Assembly: GCF_036057275.1 (NCBI RefSeq)
Contig: NZ_CP107945.1
Location: 8,370,001 to 8,434,000, forward strand
Length of the DNA stretch: 64,000 bases
DNA from: Streptomyces sp. NBC_00390
GTDB lineage: Bacteria; Actinomycetota; Actinomycetes; Streptomycetales; Streptomycetaceae
Reading direction: 5' to 3'
Each line of letters begins with the position of its first letter. The stretch's first letter is position 1. This document shows, piece by piece, positions 6,932 to 15,802 of the stretch. A program made the translations under genes and the position numbers. Under the pieces are notes generated by a model. The model was not told the DNA's origin. It saw only the letters and a program-made list of their open reading frames with translations, and ran no database searches.

Positions 6932-9238
6932 ATGTCAGAAATATCGACGGTGATTGACGCTTTACTGCGAGCCCGGCTGCAGCAGTTACCCGAGGTGGAA
7001 CGTGAGAGTACGCGCTGGCGCACGCTCGGCGAGCGCCTGGACGAGCTGGAGGGCGCACTCGCCGATCTGCGGGTGCACACGACCATGGACGCCGATCTGG
7101 CAGCGGCCCTGACACTTCCTCAACTGCCAGAGATCCGGCTGGCTGTGGCGGAAGCAGCGGACTCATTCCGAGTGATCGCCTCCCGCTTCACCCGGACAAC
7201 AGTCAACATCGGTGTGAGCGGCGCGGCGCGCATGGGCAAAAGCACCCTGCTGCAGTCGATCTCAGGCCTCGACGACAACCAGATCCCGACCGGTCACGGC
7301 ATCCCGGTCACCGCGGTCCGCAGCCGGATCTTCCACTCACCTGCGGTGCGGCGGGCCGAGTTGGAGATGCACACTCCGGAGAGTTTCCTCGCCGAGGTGA
7401 TCTCCCCGTTGCACGTGGCGCTCGATCTCTCCCCCGCGCCGCGCACGGTCGCCGAATTCGGCCGTTGGGTCTACCCGGAAGCTCTGCCGGACACCCGGGA
7501 CCGGGTGCTGCTGACCCGGCTGCGTGAACTTCACAGTGCCCTGGAGTCGTACAAGCCGCTGCTGACCGGGGGGGTCAAGACGGTGCCGCTGGAGGAGGTA
7601 CGGCCGTTCGTGGCCTATCCGACCCATGAAGAGATCACCAAGGCGGCCGGGCGGGTGGGGCGGGCCTATGCCGCCGTGCGCGAGGCCCGCATCGAGTGCG
7701 CCTTCCCGCACGAGCACGTGGCCAGGATCGGCATCGTGGACCTGCCGGGCCTGGGCGAGGTGGCCGCTGACGCCGACCGGCGGCATGTGGCGGGTCTGCG
7801 CAACGAGGTTGACGCGGTGCTGGTGGTCAAGCGGTCCTCCGACACCTCCTCGTTCTTCGACGAGACGGACACCGCCGGACTCAGCCTTCTCGACGAGGTA
7901 CGAGGGTTCGTGCGTAGCACCGGAGAATTCACCTACCTGGTGCACAACGTCGATCCGGACAAGCCTCATCTCGCAGAGAACCTCCGCGGCGACCTGCTGC
8001 GCAATGTCAACGGGGGCGAACCGGACCGCTTCTTCACCGTCTTCGAGACCGACGTGCGCGACCCGGAGCGGGTCGGCAGGGAGCTGCTCAGCCCCCTGCT
8101 GAAGCGAATGGCGGAGGGGCTTCCGGTCATGGACACCGAGGTGCTCGCCGGCACCCGGACCCAAGCCTCGGCCGTGCGTGACCGTACCCGCCTGCAGCTC
8201 ACCGATCTGCGCCGGGCGCTCGACCAGGTGGCACGGCGGGCCGGAGTGCCGGAGGAAGTCAACGACGCCAAGGCCGCGCAGCTGCGCAGCGCGATCGCCA
8301 GGCGGCTGCGCGGGCTGGTTGCCGAGCTGGCGGCGGAGGCGCACGGCTCAATGGTGGATCCGGGCTTCAGCGAGGCCGTTGAGAAGGCTTACGAGGGCGT
8401 ACTCGAATGGATCCAGGACGGCTTCGGCAAGGGCGCTGACGCATGGCGGGAGGAGGCGCTGACCTGCATGATCACCGAAGGCCATGCGGCGGCGTTCGCA
8501 GGGCCGGAATTCAGCAGGATCCGGGTCGAGATCAGCCGCCGGTTCGCGGCGCTGGACGACTTCTTCACGGCACGGCTCACCGCTGCCTGGGACCGTACAG
8601 CCTCGGTACTCGAGGCCGAGTGCGGGGCGCTCTTCAAACCGGACGAGGGCAGGCATGCGGACAGTGCCTCCGGCTCCGACGGCACCACCGTCTCTCCCGT
8701 CGCCCGGCCCGGACGCGATGTCCTCGCCGAGCTGGCCGAACTGTTCGCCCGTTCCTCCCAGCCCTGCCCGGGCCTGGCCTCCGCAGTCAACAGCCTGCTG
8801 GACGTACGGCTGGAGTACCGCACCCTGCTCTACCCCCGGGTACGCCCCGACCTCGCCCCGCTGAATCTCCAGGTCACCCACCCGGACACCGGCGAGCAGA
8901 TGCAGCAGGTGGCGGTCCCTCTGACCGAGGAGGGCGCCGAGGACCTGCACGAGCTGTTCAGCGGTCTCGCCGAGCAGGCTGCGTTCCGGATCCAGAAGTC
9001 GCTGTCGCAGGAAGCCGCGGTTCCGGCGGCCGTGATTTACGCGCTGGTGGAGCAGTTCGAGGACACCCTGATCCGATCCGGCACCTCGGTTCCGGAATTC
9101 CGGCGGTTCGTCCGTTCGTACCGCAACGACCTGTGGCCGGAGGAGTTTCAGGGGATCGACGAGGCCAACAGCCGCTTCGCACGCGTGGTCCGCGTTGCAC
9201 AGGACATCTCGAGCGTCATCGAGGAGGAGCAGCTGTGA
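6932..9238 (+). CDS. Dynamin-like large GTPase
   Basis: A 768-residue protein starting at ATG 6932 with a G-run 3 bases before it. After an ~85-residue helical N-terminus comes a GTPase domain with the P-loop GAARMGKST (97-105), a threonine-containing switch region around PTGHGIPVTAV, and the G3 motif DLPGLGE (270-276). The C-terminal ~380 residues are mostly helical (for example the ERTRLQLTDLRRAL-type stretch), as in the stalk of bacterial dynamin-like proteins. No membrane helix is evident. It is the first gene of a tight four-gene operon and overlaps the next GTPase gene by 4 nt, so the two are probably made together and may act as partners. Dynamin-like proteins remodel membranes, and several act in phage defence or stress. 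Confidence 0.8.
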   Translation: MSEISTVIDALLRARLQQLPEVERESTRWRTLGERLDELEGALADLRVHTTMDADLAAALTLPQLPEIRLAVAEAADSFRVIASRFTRTTVNIGVSGAARMGKSTLLQSISGLDDNQIPTGHGIPVTAVRSRIFHSPAVRRAELEMHTPESFLAEVISPLHVALDLSPAPRTVAEFGRWVYPEALPDTRDRVLLTRLRELHSALESYKPLLTGGVKTVPLEEVRPFVAYPTHEEITKAAGRVGRAYAAVREARIECAFPHEHVARIGIVDLPGLGEVAADADRRHVAGLRNEVDAVLVVKRSSDTSSFFDETDTAGLSLLDEVRGFVRSTGEFTYLVHNVDPDKPHLAENLRGDLLRNVNGGEPDRFFTVFETDVRDPERVGRELLSPLLKRMAEGLPVMDTEVLAGTRTQASAVRDRTRLQLTDLRRALDQVARRAGVPEEVNDAKAAQLRSAIARRLRGLVAELAAEAHGSMVDPGFSEAVEKAYEGVLEWIQDGFGKGADAWREEALTCMITEGHAAAFAGPEFSRIRVEISRRFAALDDFFTARLTAAWDRTASVLEAECGALFKPDEGRHADSASGSDGTTVSPVARPGRDVLAELAELFARSSQPCPGLASAVNSLLDVRLEYRTLLYPRVRPDLAPLNLQVTHPDTGEQMQQVAVPLTEEGAEDLHELFSGLAEQAAFRIQKSLSQEAAVPAAVIYALVEQFEDTLIRSGTSVPEFRRFVRSYRNDLWPEEFQGIDEANSRFARVVRVAQDISSVIEEEQL

Positions 9239-10380
9239 CGGACGACCGCCCGGTCTTCGATTACAAAATCGGCCTGCTTGCCCCCAGCCGCGTGGGCAAG
9301 AGCACGCTGATCGCCAGCCTGCTCACCGAGGGCCAGCAGCTGCTGGCACAGGACTCCTCAGTACACCTGCTCACCGCGGACCGGCCTACCGCTCACCGGC
9401 TGGCCTCCACCTACAACCTGGTCTCCGGAGCGCTCAAGGCCCGGGTGTTCCAGCCGGGCCTGGTGCCCAGTACCAGCGATCCCTCCTGGTTCCGGCTGCT
9501 GCTGGAAGCGCGGGGACAAGGCCTGCAGATCCGGTTCAACATCCTCGACTATCCGGGCGCATGGCTGGAGGGAGCCGGCGAAGGCACCGAGGACGAGCAG
9601 AAGTGGTACGAATGCGAAGCGTTCCTCGCCGACAGCTCCGTGCTCATCCTCCCGATCGACTCGGTGCTGCTCATGGACGCCGGTGACGACCACGCGCATT
9701 TGCTCGCCTCTCACCTCTCCGTATTCCAGATCAACCAGGCCGTCCTCAGATGGGCGAAGAACCGGCGGGAGCTGGCGGGTGAGCCCGCCATGATCGTGTT
9801 CTGCCCGGTCAAGTGCGAGACGTATCTGTCGGACAGCGGCAGTCTCCAGGATCACGCGGGCGCGCTCCGGGAGAAGGTGGTCGACCAGTTCAGCGATGTG
9901 CTCAAGACGGTCCGGGACGCCGCCCCGCACGCGGCGGTCCGCTACCTCCCGATCGACACCTTCGGCTGTGTGGAGCTGGTCTCGGCCCGCTGGCTCCACG
10001 CCCAGGCATCTCCCGGCGGCGAGATCCTCGTGCCCAAGTACCGGGTCCGGCCACCGGGCCAGATCGTCCGGAAGGGACTGGACGACCTCATCGCCCTGCT
10101 GTGCCGGCAACTGGTCGACACCGCGCGGGCGCAGAGCGAGCGGACGACGGCCACAAGGCAGACGGTTGCCCTGCACTCCCGAAGCTACGCGGAGTTGAGG
10201 GAGGGCTTTTTCCGCGACCTGTGGCTGAACTTCAACGGCGAACGCGACCGTCGCAAGCGCGCCGCCGACAGCGACGAGAGGCTGTTCGCCGAGTCGCAGC
10301 GCACCACCCAGTCGCTTTTCGACGTGCTCACCGCCCTGGCCGGGCGGGAGAGCGGACCCCGTCTGCACCATCTGAGCTGA
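9235..10380 (+). CDS. P-loop GTPase, DO-GTPase-like
   Basis: A 381-residue protein whose GTG start (9235) overlaps the upstream stop as GTGA, so it is translationally coupled. The motifs are a P-loop APSRVGKST (16-24), a G3-like FNILDYPGAW (D105-G108), a strand ending ADSSVLILPIDS, and a possible G4 at MIVFCPVKCE. The DYPG signature and length resemble the TRAFAC-type GTPases called double-GTPases, which Aravind and co-workers described in predicted NTP-dependent conflict systems. The family assignment is from memory and is tentative. Its function is likely linked to the dynamin-like protein beside it. Confidence 0.72.
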   Translation: MTDDRPVFDYKIGLLAPSRVGKSTLIASLLTEGQQLLAQDSSVHLLTADRPTAHRLASTYNLVSGALKARVFQPGLVPSTSDPSWFRLLLEARGQGLQIRFNILDYPGAWLEGAGEGTEDEQKWYECEAFLADSSVLILPIDSVLLMDAGDDHAHLLASHLSVFQINQAVLRWAKNRRELAGEPAMIVFCPVKCETYLSDSGSLQDHAGALREKVVDQFSDVLKTVRDAAPHAAVRYLPIDTFGCVELVSARWLHAQASPGGEILVPKYRVRPPGQIVRKGLDDLIALLCRQLVDTARAQSERTTATRQTVALHSRSYAELREGFFRDLWLNFNGERDRRKRAADSDERLFAESQRTTQSLFDVLTALAGRESGPRLHHLS

Positions 10381-10397
10381 CCGCCGAAGGGACTGCC

Positions 10398-11267
10398 GTG
10401 CAGATTTATCTTCGTACCCGGGGTGCCCCGCGCAGGCTGGACTACGGCTTCCTCGGCCCCGCACCAGAAAGCCGCTGGTGGGACGCATACTCGGAGTACA
10501 CCGCCACCGAGCGGCCCTGCCTGCTCGCCGTCACGTCGAACGGCCGCTGGCGAATACTGATCAGCGGGGTGCCCTCCACCCGAACCGACTCCGTGGGCAC
10601 CCTTATCTATTACACCCTGGTCCTCGAAGGCTCCCCCGGCCCGAGGGGCACGGTGGGGGCCGGGCAGGACCGGCCCGCGGTGCTGGCGCTCGCGTCCCGC
10701 TGGCTGGACGACGTCGCCGGTCACCCGGAGGGCCGCGGGGTGCTGGCCGATGTCCTGGACGGTATCTGTTCCAGCACTGAGGTGGACCGCCTGCTGGCCG
10801 CCCGCCCCTCGGAACTCACCACCGAGCGCAAGGAGCTCACCGCCCGGCTCGCCACCGCGCTGGCATCCCTGAACCCCGCCCCGCCTGCACAGCACAGCGG
10901 CGTCCCCGCCCTTCTGGGGGAGCGCTGGATCGCCGGCCGGACGGCACCGGGCGCCAACGCGGCCTTCCTGGCTCGGCTGTCCTCGCTGCTGTCCGACGAG
11001 GACGGGCAGGCACATCTGCTCAACCTGGTCTCCTCCGCGGAGGACATCACCACGCTGCCCCCGGGACCCGGGCCACTTGCCGTACTCGTCGAAGGCGGCA
11101 TGGTCGGCGACCCCGCGATGCGGGCCGAGGCACTTCCAAAGCTGCGTCCGGAGGTCGTCGCCGGCATCCCAAAAGCCCGGTGGCGGGCAGCGACGGTTCC
11201 CACAGCGCTTACCGCCGTCATCCTGCTGCTTCTGGGTCTGGCGCTGCTCGCCAGTCGCTGGATCTGA
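10398..11267 (+). CDS. Tail-anchored GTPase-operon protein
   Basis: A 289-residue protein, GTG start 10398, 17 bases after the upstream stop. It is soluble for ~260 residues, then has one strong C-terminal membrane helix (VPTALTAVILLLLGLALLAS) followed by only a few residues, so it is tail-anchored. The N-terminal part (MQIYLRTRGAPRRLDYGFLG, then WWDAYSEYTATERPCLLAV) looks like a small beta-rich domain seen in GTPase-associated operons. I cannot name it with certainty. A role as the membrane tether or effector of the two GTPases is an inference. Confidence 0.65.
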   Translation: MQIYLRTRGAPRRLDYGFLGPAPESRWWDAYSEYTATERPCLLAVTSNGRWRILISGVPSTRTDSVGTLIYYTLVLEGSPGPRGTVGAGQDRPAVLALASRWLDDVAGHPEGRGVLADVLDGICSSTEVDRLLAARPSELTTERKELTARLATALASLNPAPPAQHSGVPALLGERWIAGRTAPGANAAFLARLSSLLSDEDGQAHLLNLVSSAEDITTLPPGPGPLAVLVEGGMVGDPAMRAEALPKLRPEVVAGIPKARWRAATVPTALTAVILLLLGLALLASRWI

Positions 11268-11728
11268 CCGGGCCGTTCCTGATCCAGGGGAAACTATGCG
11301 GCTTCAGCCCCGAAAAGTACCCACTGCGGTTGTCAGTCGACCTCCGAGCGCCGAGGCGGTGCCTGCAGTTCCGCTCAAGGGCCACGTACCAGGGCGAGTG
11401 GGTGACGCCTGGTGTCCTGTTGGCCTTCCGCGGCGAATTCGCGGCGTCCGAACCGAGGACCGGCCGCCTCATCCGGGCCCGTCTGCTCGCCCGACTGGTC
11501 GTCAGGCGGGCCCGATTCCTCACTTACGAAACATCCCGATACGAATTCGCCCGGGTGGAGGACCTGGACTTCGCCGTATCTTTGGACGGCGAGACGGTGT
11601 ACGAGGTGTACGGGGTCAAGCCGATGGAGGAGGACAAGGGACTGGTTTTCACTGACGGGTCCGGCTACACCACGATCGAACAGATAGTGCCTGGTTTGAA
11701 GCAGGCAGTTCAGAACGAGAACCAATGA
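11180..11728 (+). CDS. Fourth GTPase-operon protein, unknown
   Basis: An unrecognised protein, up to 182 residues. The listed GTG start at 11180 overlaps the membrane-helix coding region of the upstream gene by 88 bases. The conserved-looking part begins later, around LTGPFLIQGKLCGFSPEKYP (from ~11265), so the true start may lie downstream, for example a TTG near 11329. The body has alternating strands and charged residues (LLARLVVRRARFLTYETSRY, then FARVEDLDFAVSLDGETVYEV) and no membrane helix or catalytic motif. It ends the operon, and the next gene converges on it only 7 bases away. Confidence 0.6.
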   Translation: MAGSDGSHSAYRRHPAASGSGAARQSLDLTGPFLIQGKLCGFSPEKYPLRLSVDLRAPRRCLQFRSRATYQGEWVTPGVLLAFRGEFAASEPRTGRLIRARLLARLVVRRARFLTYETSRYEFARVEDLDFAVSLDGETVYEVYGVKPMEEDKGLVFTDGSGYTTIEQIVPGLKQAVQNENQ

Positions 11729-11735
11729 CCGCGCG

Positions 11736-12290
11736 TCAGTTGACCGACAAATGGGTTTCGTCGTCGAGAGCCTCTCGCGCTGCCCCGGAGAACTCTTTCA
11801 ACCGCGCCCTGGCTGCCAGCACATGCGTCGCGTGCCTGTCTTTCCACGTGTCGGTTTCGATTTCCCGTAGGCGGTCCGCGTGCCAGAAGTAGAGATCCGA
11901 CAGAGCCGCGCCAAGAGCTGTCATCAGAGTGTCGGCGGCCTCTACGACCGCGGCGGGCCCCTCCACCGCCACGGTGGAGGCGGCACGCCGAGCAGCTCTC
12001 ACCAGGTTCTCGGCCACCCTCACTTGTTCCATCGCCTCGTCGAGGTTCGGAGCGTGACCGCCGTCGCCCAATGCGCTCCAAGCCTTCTGGAAGCCTTCTT
12101 CGGCCGCTACCGCCTCGCTGATAAGCGTGCTGTACGCGGCCTGGCGAACCTCCCGGCGCCATCGATGGTGATCGAAGTGAGCCTGTGACCGCACCTGCCA
12201 GCGAGTAGACCACGCTGCCACAACCGCCGCGACCGTTGTCCCCGCGACGCCGACCGTCGAGCCCAGGATTGCTGCTACCCCCGCGTCCAC
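11736..12290 (-). CDS. Hypothetical membrane-anchored protein
   Basis: A 184-residue protein read from GTG 12290. This start puts one hydrophobic segment (GVAAILGSTVGVAGTTVAAVVAAW) at the very N-terminus. After it, the protein is mostly charged helices with many Ala, Arg and Glu (for example HHRWRREVRQAAYSTLISEA). This is typical of a widespread Streptomyces family of short membrane-anchored helical proteins of unknown function. It converges on the GTPase operon with almost no gap. A longer start at 12356 would add a Cys/Arg-rich stretch that does not look coding. Confidence 0.65.
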   Translation of the reverse strand: MDAGVAAILGSTVGVAGTTVAAVVAAWSTRWQVRSQAHFDHHRWRREVRQAAYSTLISEAVAAEEGFQKAWSALGDGGHAPNLDEAMEQVRVAENLVRAARRAASTVAVEGPAAVVEAADTLMTALGAALSDLYFWHADRLREIETDTWKDRHATHVLAARARLKEFSGAAREALDDETHLSVN

Positions 12291-12630
12291 CCGCCCGATT
12301 CTGCTCCCGCTGGGCCGGGCACACCAGCCCGGGCAGCAGGCCCTGCGGCCGCGCACTGTGCAGCAGGCCCTCCCGTCGAACCAAGGGCACGCGGCTTCGG
12401 CAACCAGGGGACGCTGAAAGGCCAGTGGCGACGAGCGCTATCTGGAGACCCGTGACAAGGGACCGGTCCGCCGGTTCGTGCGCAATGTCGCCGACTTGCG
12501 GTTTCGCAGGGGGTAGCGGGCACGCACCGGGTCCGCCCGGGCCGGCTCCTGGGCGTCCGGGACCGCGGGTCCCGGGCGTCCCCGCCTTCAAGCCGTGTTC
12601 CCAAGGGCCTGGCCTGCGTTGGGCATCCGA
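12291..12630. other. Intergenic between two minus-strand genes
   Basis: No gene is supported. It holds the hairpin at 12557-12575, downstream of the ABC transporter gene, and presumably the promoter of the 184-residue hypothetical gene. Confidence 0.45.
12557..12575 (-). terminator. Hairpin after the ABC transporter gene
   Basis: CCGGGACC (12557-12564), a GCG loop and GGTCCCGG (12568-12575) form a perfect 8-bp stem about 55 bases past the stop of the ABC exporter gene. Confidence 0.5.
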
Positions 12631-14481
12631 TCAGGGGGCCGACGCCAGGAACTGAGTCGCCGCCAGCTCCCCATACAGCGGATCCGCTGCCACCAGCTCG
12701 CCGTGCGTGCCCACCGCCCGTACCTTCCCCGCGTCCATGACCACGATCTGGTCCGCCAGCGTCACCGTCGACAGCCGGTGCGCCACCACCAGCACCGTCA
12801 CATCCCGGGCCACCTCCGCGACCACATCGCGCAGCGCCATCTCATTGACCGCGTCCAGTTGCGAGGTCGCCTCGTCCAGGAGGAGCAGCCGTGGCCGCCG
12901 CAGCAGCGCACGGGCGATCGCGACCCGCTGCCGCTCGCCGCCCGAGAGTTTGGAGCCGCGGTGCCCGACCACCGTCTCCAGGCCGTCCGGCAGCCGCTCC
13001 ACGACCGCGTCGAGCCTGGCGCGTACGAGCACGTCCCGGAGCTGTTCCTCGCTCGCGTCCGGCGCGGCAAACACCAGGTTCTCCCGCACTGTCCCCGCCA
13101 GCACCGGAGCGTCCTGCTCGACATAGCCGATCGCGGCGCGCAGATCGGCCAGCGGCCAGTCCCGTACGTCCTTGCCGTCGACGAGGATCCGTCCGCCACT
13201 CGCCTCGTAGAACCGCTCGATCAGCCCGAAGACGGTCGTTTTGCCGGCCCCGGACGGGCCGACGAAGGCCGTCATCCCGGCGCCGAGAACCTCGAAGGAG
13301 ACTCCGTGATGGACGTACGGAAGATCGTCGCGGTAGCGGAAGGTGACGTCCTCGAAAACCACCGACGCCGGACCCGTGCCCGCCTCCCCCCGCAGCGTCG
13401 TCAGCGTCTCCGTTTCCAGCCGCTCCGCTTCCACGATCCGCGCGATCGCCGCCGAGCCCACCTGGTACTGCGAGGCCGCCTCCACGAGCCTCGACACCGG
13501 GTCGATGAGATAGAAGAGGAAGAGCAGAAAGGCCACCAGCGTGGATACGGAGATCGCGCCGGAGGCGACCCGCGCCCCGCCGATCCCCAGCACCGCCAGG
13601 AACGACACCTGCACGGCCAGGCCCACCGACGACCAGGCCGCCGACTGCCACTTCGCGGACCGTATGCCGTGCCGCCACGCCTCCCGCGCCGCCCTCGACA
13701 CGATCGCCGTCTCGCGCTCCTCGGCCCCCGATGCCTTGACCGTACGGAAGGCCCCGAAGGCCCTCTCCAGCACGGTGGAGATCTCGCCGACCGCCTCCTG
13801 CGAGCGCTGCGTCGCCTGCGCGATCTTCGGCATCAGCAGCCCGACACAGCCGCCGACCAACACGATCACGCCGAGCGTCACACCGAGCAGCACCGGGTCC
13901 ATCAGGCCCATCATCACGATCGTGGCGACGAAGGCGAGCCCGCCGGTCGCCGCCGAGACGATCGATTGGGTGGTCACCGCACGCAGCAGAGTGGTGTCGG
14001 AGGTGACCCGGGACATCAGATCGCCGGGCTGGGTCCGCTCCACCTCCGGCAGCCGCAGCCGCAGCAGCCGCCCGATCAGGCTGCGGCGGGCGGCCAGCAC
14101 CACGGACTCGGCGGTGCGCTCCAGGATGTACGCGCCGACGGCCTCGATCGCGGTGCCGAACACCACCAGCGCGGTGAGCAGCGCCAGTATCCCGGTGATG
14201 GACTGATCGTCGCCGAGCCGGTCGACCAGTGTCTTGGCGGCGAGCGGCTGGGCAAGACCGGTGACCGTGCCGACAAGGGTCAGGGTGGCGCCGAGAGCGA
14301 CGACCCAGCGGTGCGGGCGAAAATGCGCGTACAACGCCCGCCAGGTCTCCCGGATGGGCAGTCTGACGGGCGGCTTCTCGAGGCCAGTGGCGTCTGCGGG
14401 CGATGCTGTGCCTGTGGTCTCTGCGGACTGTGTGGCGTCTGTGGCGTCTGCGGCTTTCGCGGAGGATTCTGCGGTGGTCAC
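12631..14481 (-). CDS. ABC exporter, fused permease and ATPase
   Basis: A 616-residue half-transporter read from GTG 14481 (MTTAESSAK). The first ~60 residues are a low-complexity Ala/Thr tail, then come six membrane helices (about 65-350). The ATPase domain carries Walker A GPSGAGKTT, the signature LSGGERQRVAIARALL, Walker B LLLLDEATS and the switch histidine in VAHRLSTV. All catalytic motifs are intact. This architecture is typical of type IV exporters of drugs, lipids or peptides working as dimers, but the substrate is unknown. An in-frame start at 14655 would add an Arg-rich stretch without homology features. Confidence 0.92.
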   Translation of the reverse strand: MTTAESSAKAADATDATQSAETTGTASPADATGLEKPPVRLPIRETWRALYAHFRPHRWVVALGATLTLVGTVTGLAQPLAAKTLVDRLGDDQSITGILALLTALVVFGTAIEAVGAYILERTAESVVLAARRSLIGRLLRLRLPEVERTQPGDLMSRVTSDTTLLRAVTTQSIVSAATGGLAFVATIVMMGLMDPVLLGVTLGVIVLVGGCVGLLMPKIAQATQRSQEAVGEISTVLERAFGAFRTVKASGAEERETAIVSRAAREAWRHGIRSAKWQSAAWSSVGLAVQVSFLAVLGIGGARVASGAISVSTLVAFLLFLFYLIDPVSRLVEAASQYQVGSAAIARIVEAERLETETLTTLRGEAGTGPASVVFEDVTFRYRDDLPYVHHGVSFEVLGAGMTAFVGPSGAGKTTVFGLIERFYEASGGRILVDGKDVRDWPLADLRAAIGYVEQDAPVLAGTVRENLVFAAPDASEEQLRDVLVRARLDAVVERLPDGLETVVGHRGSKLSGGERQRVAIARALLRRPRLLLLDEATSQLDAVNEMALRDVVAEVARDVTVLVVAHRLSTVTLADQIVVMDAGKVRAVGTHGELVAADPLYGELAATQFLASAP

Positions 14482-14742
14482 CTCAGCGAAGACGCGAAAA
14501 CCCCCTGAACGCCTGAGCGGTTGCCCGAATCGGCTCAGCCGCGTACGCCGCACAGATGCAGCAGGGCCGCGCGTACGCAAGGAACGACCCCATCCCGGCA
14601 CCCAGTTACGCTTCACCGACGCCGACGGACTGCGCGCGCACGGCGTGTGATGCAAGATCGGCCGCTACAAAACTCGGCGCAGGTCACTGCGCAGGAGTCA
14701 AGTGCTCCTGACCAGCGATCTTTCCGCACACTATTCGGGATG
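14482..14742. other. Intergenic next to integration scar
   Basis: This holds the promoter side of the ABC exporter gene. It contains short hairpins such as AGGAGTCAAGTGCTCCT (about 14693-14709). No gene was seen. Confidence 0.4.
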
Positions 14743-14775
14743 AAGGGGCCGTGGGTTCAAATCCCGCCACCCCGA
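14743..14775 (+). other. 3' fragment of a tRNA-Pro gene, likely att site
   Basis: The bases read as the 3' end of a tRNA: a T-stem and loop (GTGGG, TTCAAAT, CCCGC) followed by the acceptor strand CACCCCG and discriminator A. The 5' partner CGGGGTG of tRNA-Pro is not found within 150 bases upstream, and no anticodon arm precedes it, so this is not a whole tRNA gene. Short duplicated tRNA 3' ends are what site-specific integration of elements such as pSAM2 (which uses tRNA-Pro in Streptomyces) leaves behind. No integrase gene is in the window. Confidence 0.65.
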
Positions 14776-14792
14776 TGCTGTAGTAGGAGGTC

Positions 14793-14824
14793 AGGGCCGG
14801 TTTCCTTCCGTGGTAACCGGCCCT
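14793..14824 (+). terminator. Hairpin next to the tRNA scar
   Basis: The perfect 10-bp arms AGGGCCGGTT (14793-14802) and AACCGGCCCT (14815-14824) enclose a 12-base loop, followed by GCGTCGTTGTGTG. It is either a tRNA terminator carried with the tRNA end or an element-borne terminator. Confidence 0.7.
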
Positions 14825-14908
14825 GCGTCGTTGTGTGTGACCAACTGCGTGACTACCCCCGCAGAGCACCGTGGCTTCGGCCACGCTTTGGCTCCGGCGT
14901 GCGTGGAC

Positions 14909-15802
14909 ATGATTCGCCGCATGAAGCGCACCCTCCAGATAGCCGCCCTCGTCATCGTCGCGGCTGGCTACATGCTCCTGATGTGGCGCGGCCCATGGAT
15001 GATCGACGGCAGCCACTTGCGCACACGTGATCTCCAACCGGCCGACGGTGTGATCGTCACCGGCTTCAGGACCACCCTGGTCGCAATCGGGGCTGGAGTC
15101 ATAGCCTGCCTGGGCCTGTACTACACGCACCACTCGTTTCAGCACACGCGCGCGAGAGATCAAGAGCAGGCCGAACTCGCTCGCGAAGGTCAAGTAACGG
15201 ACCGATACGTTGAAGCCATCAAGCTGCTGAGTGCTGACCACCCAACCCAGCGCCTCGGCGGCATCTACAGCCTTGAACGGATCATGCGGGACTCGGAGAA
15301 GGACCATACGACGGTTGTCGCGGTGCTCGCCGGATTCATAAGGCAGCACGCGCACCGACCGGAGGGCGGCACACCGGACCCCCAGCCCCTCGCCGAGGAG
15401 ATCCAAGCTGCCCTTACGGTGCTGGGCAGACGCCCAGCACGGGCAGAGCCCACCAGGCTGGACCTCCGCCGCACGATCCTTCGAGGCGCGGATCTCACCA
15501 ACGCCCGCCTCAGTCGCGCCCGCCTGGCCGGCTGCGACCTCAGTCAAGCTGATCTGCGAGACGTCAACCTGGAGAACGCTTGGCTCCCTGGGGCTGACCT
15601 GACCAACTCAGTTCTCACGAGGGCCGTTCTCAGCAGAGCCAATCTGCGAGAGGCAACCTTCTGTGGCGCCGTGCTCGCCGACGCTCGGCTGCAAGACACG
15701 GACCTGCGCGGCGCCGATCTACGCGAAGCCAAGGGGCACAACGCCGACCAAATCGGCACTGCTCTCACTGATGCCACGACAGGCCTGCCTCCATCGGCAT
15801 GA
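14909..15802 (+). CDS. Pentapeptide-repeat membrane protein
   Basis: A 297-residue protein (start chosen at ATG 14909; ATG 14921 is equally possible, with no strong ribosome site for either). It has two membrane helices near the N-terminus (LQIAALVIVAAGYMLLMW and TTLVAIGAGVIACLGLYY), a helical middle around RYVEAIKLLSADHPTQRLGG, and then a C-terminal run of pentapeptide repeats of the A(D/N)Lxx type (GADLTNARLSRARLAGCDLS, SQADLRDVNL, and so on), which fold as a right-handed beta-helix. Such proteins are common in Streptomyces, often on mobile DNA. It sits right beside the tRNA scar. Confidence 0.85.
   Translation: MIRRMKRTLQIAALVIVAAGYMLLMWRGPWMIDGSHLRTRDLQPADGVIVTGFRTTLVAIGAGVIACLGLYYTHHSFQHTRARDQEQAELAREGQVTDRYVEAIKLLSADHPTQRLGGIYSLERIMRDSEKDHTTVVAVLAGFIRQHAHRPEGGTPDPQPLAEEIQAALTVLGRRPARAEPTRLDLRRTILRGADLTNARLSRARLAGCDLSQADLRDVNLENAWLPGADLTNSVLTRAVLSRANLREATFCGAVLADARLQDTDLRGADLREAKGHNADQIGTALTDATTGLPPSA

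Noticed and set aside
13300..14600. Long plus-strand frames rich in His/Arg/Asp opposite the ABC exporter
   Set aside because: They are antisense readings of the exporter gene; their low-complexity composition is a product of GC-rich codons.
14640..14780. Complete tRNA-Pro gene
   Set aside because: No acceptor 5' strand, D-arm or anticodon arm can be found; only the 3' end is present.
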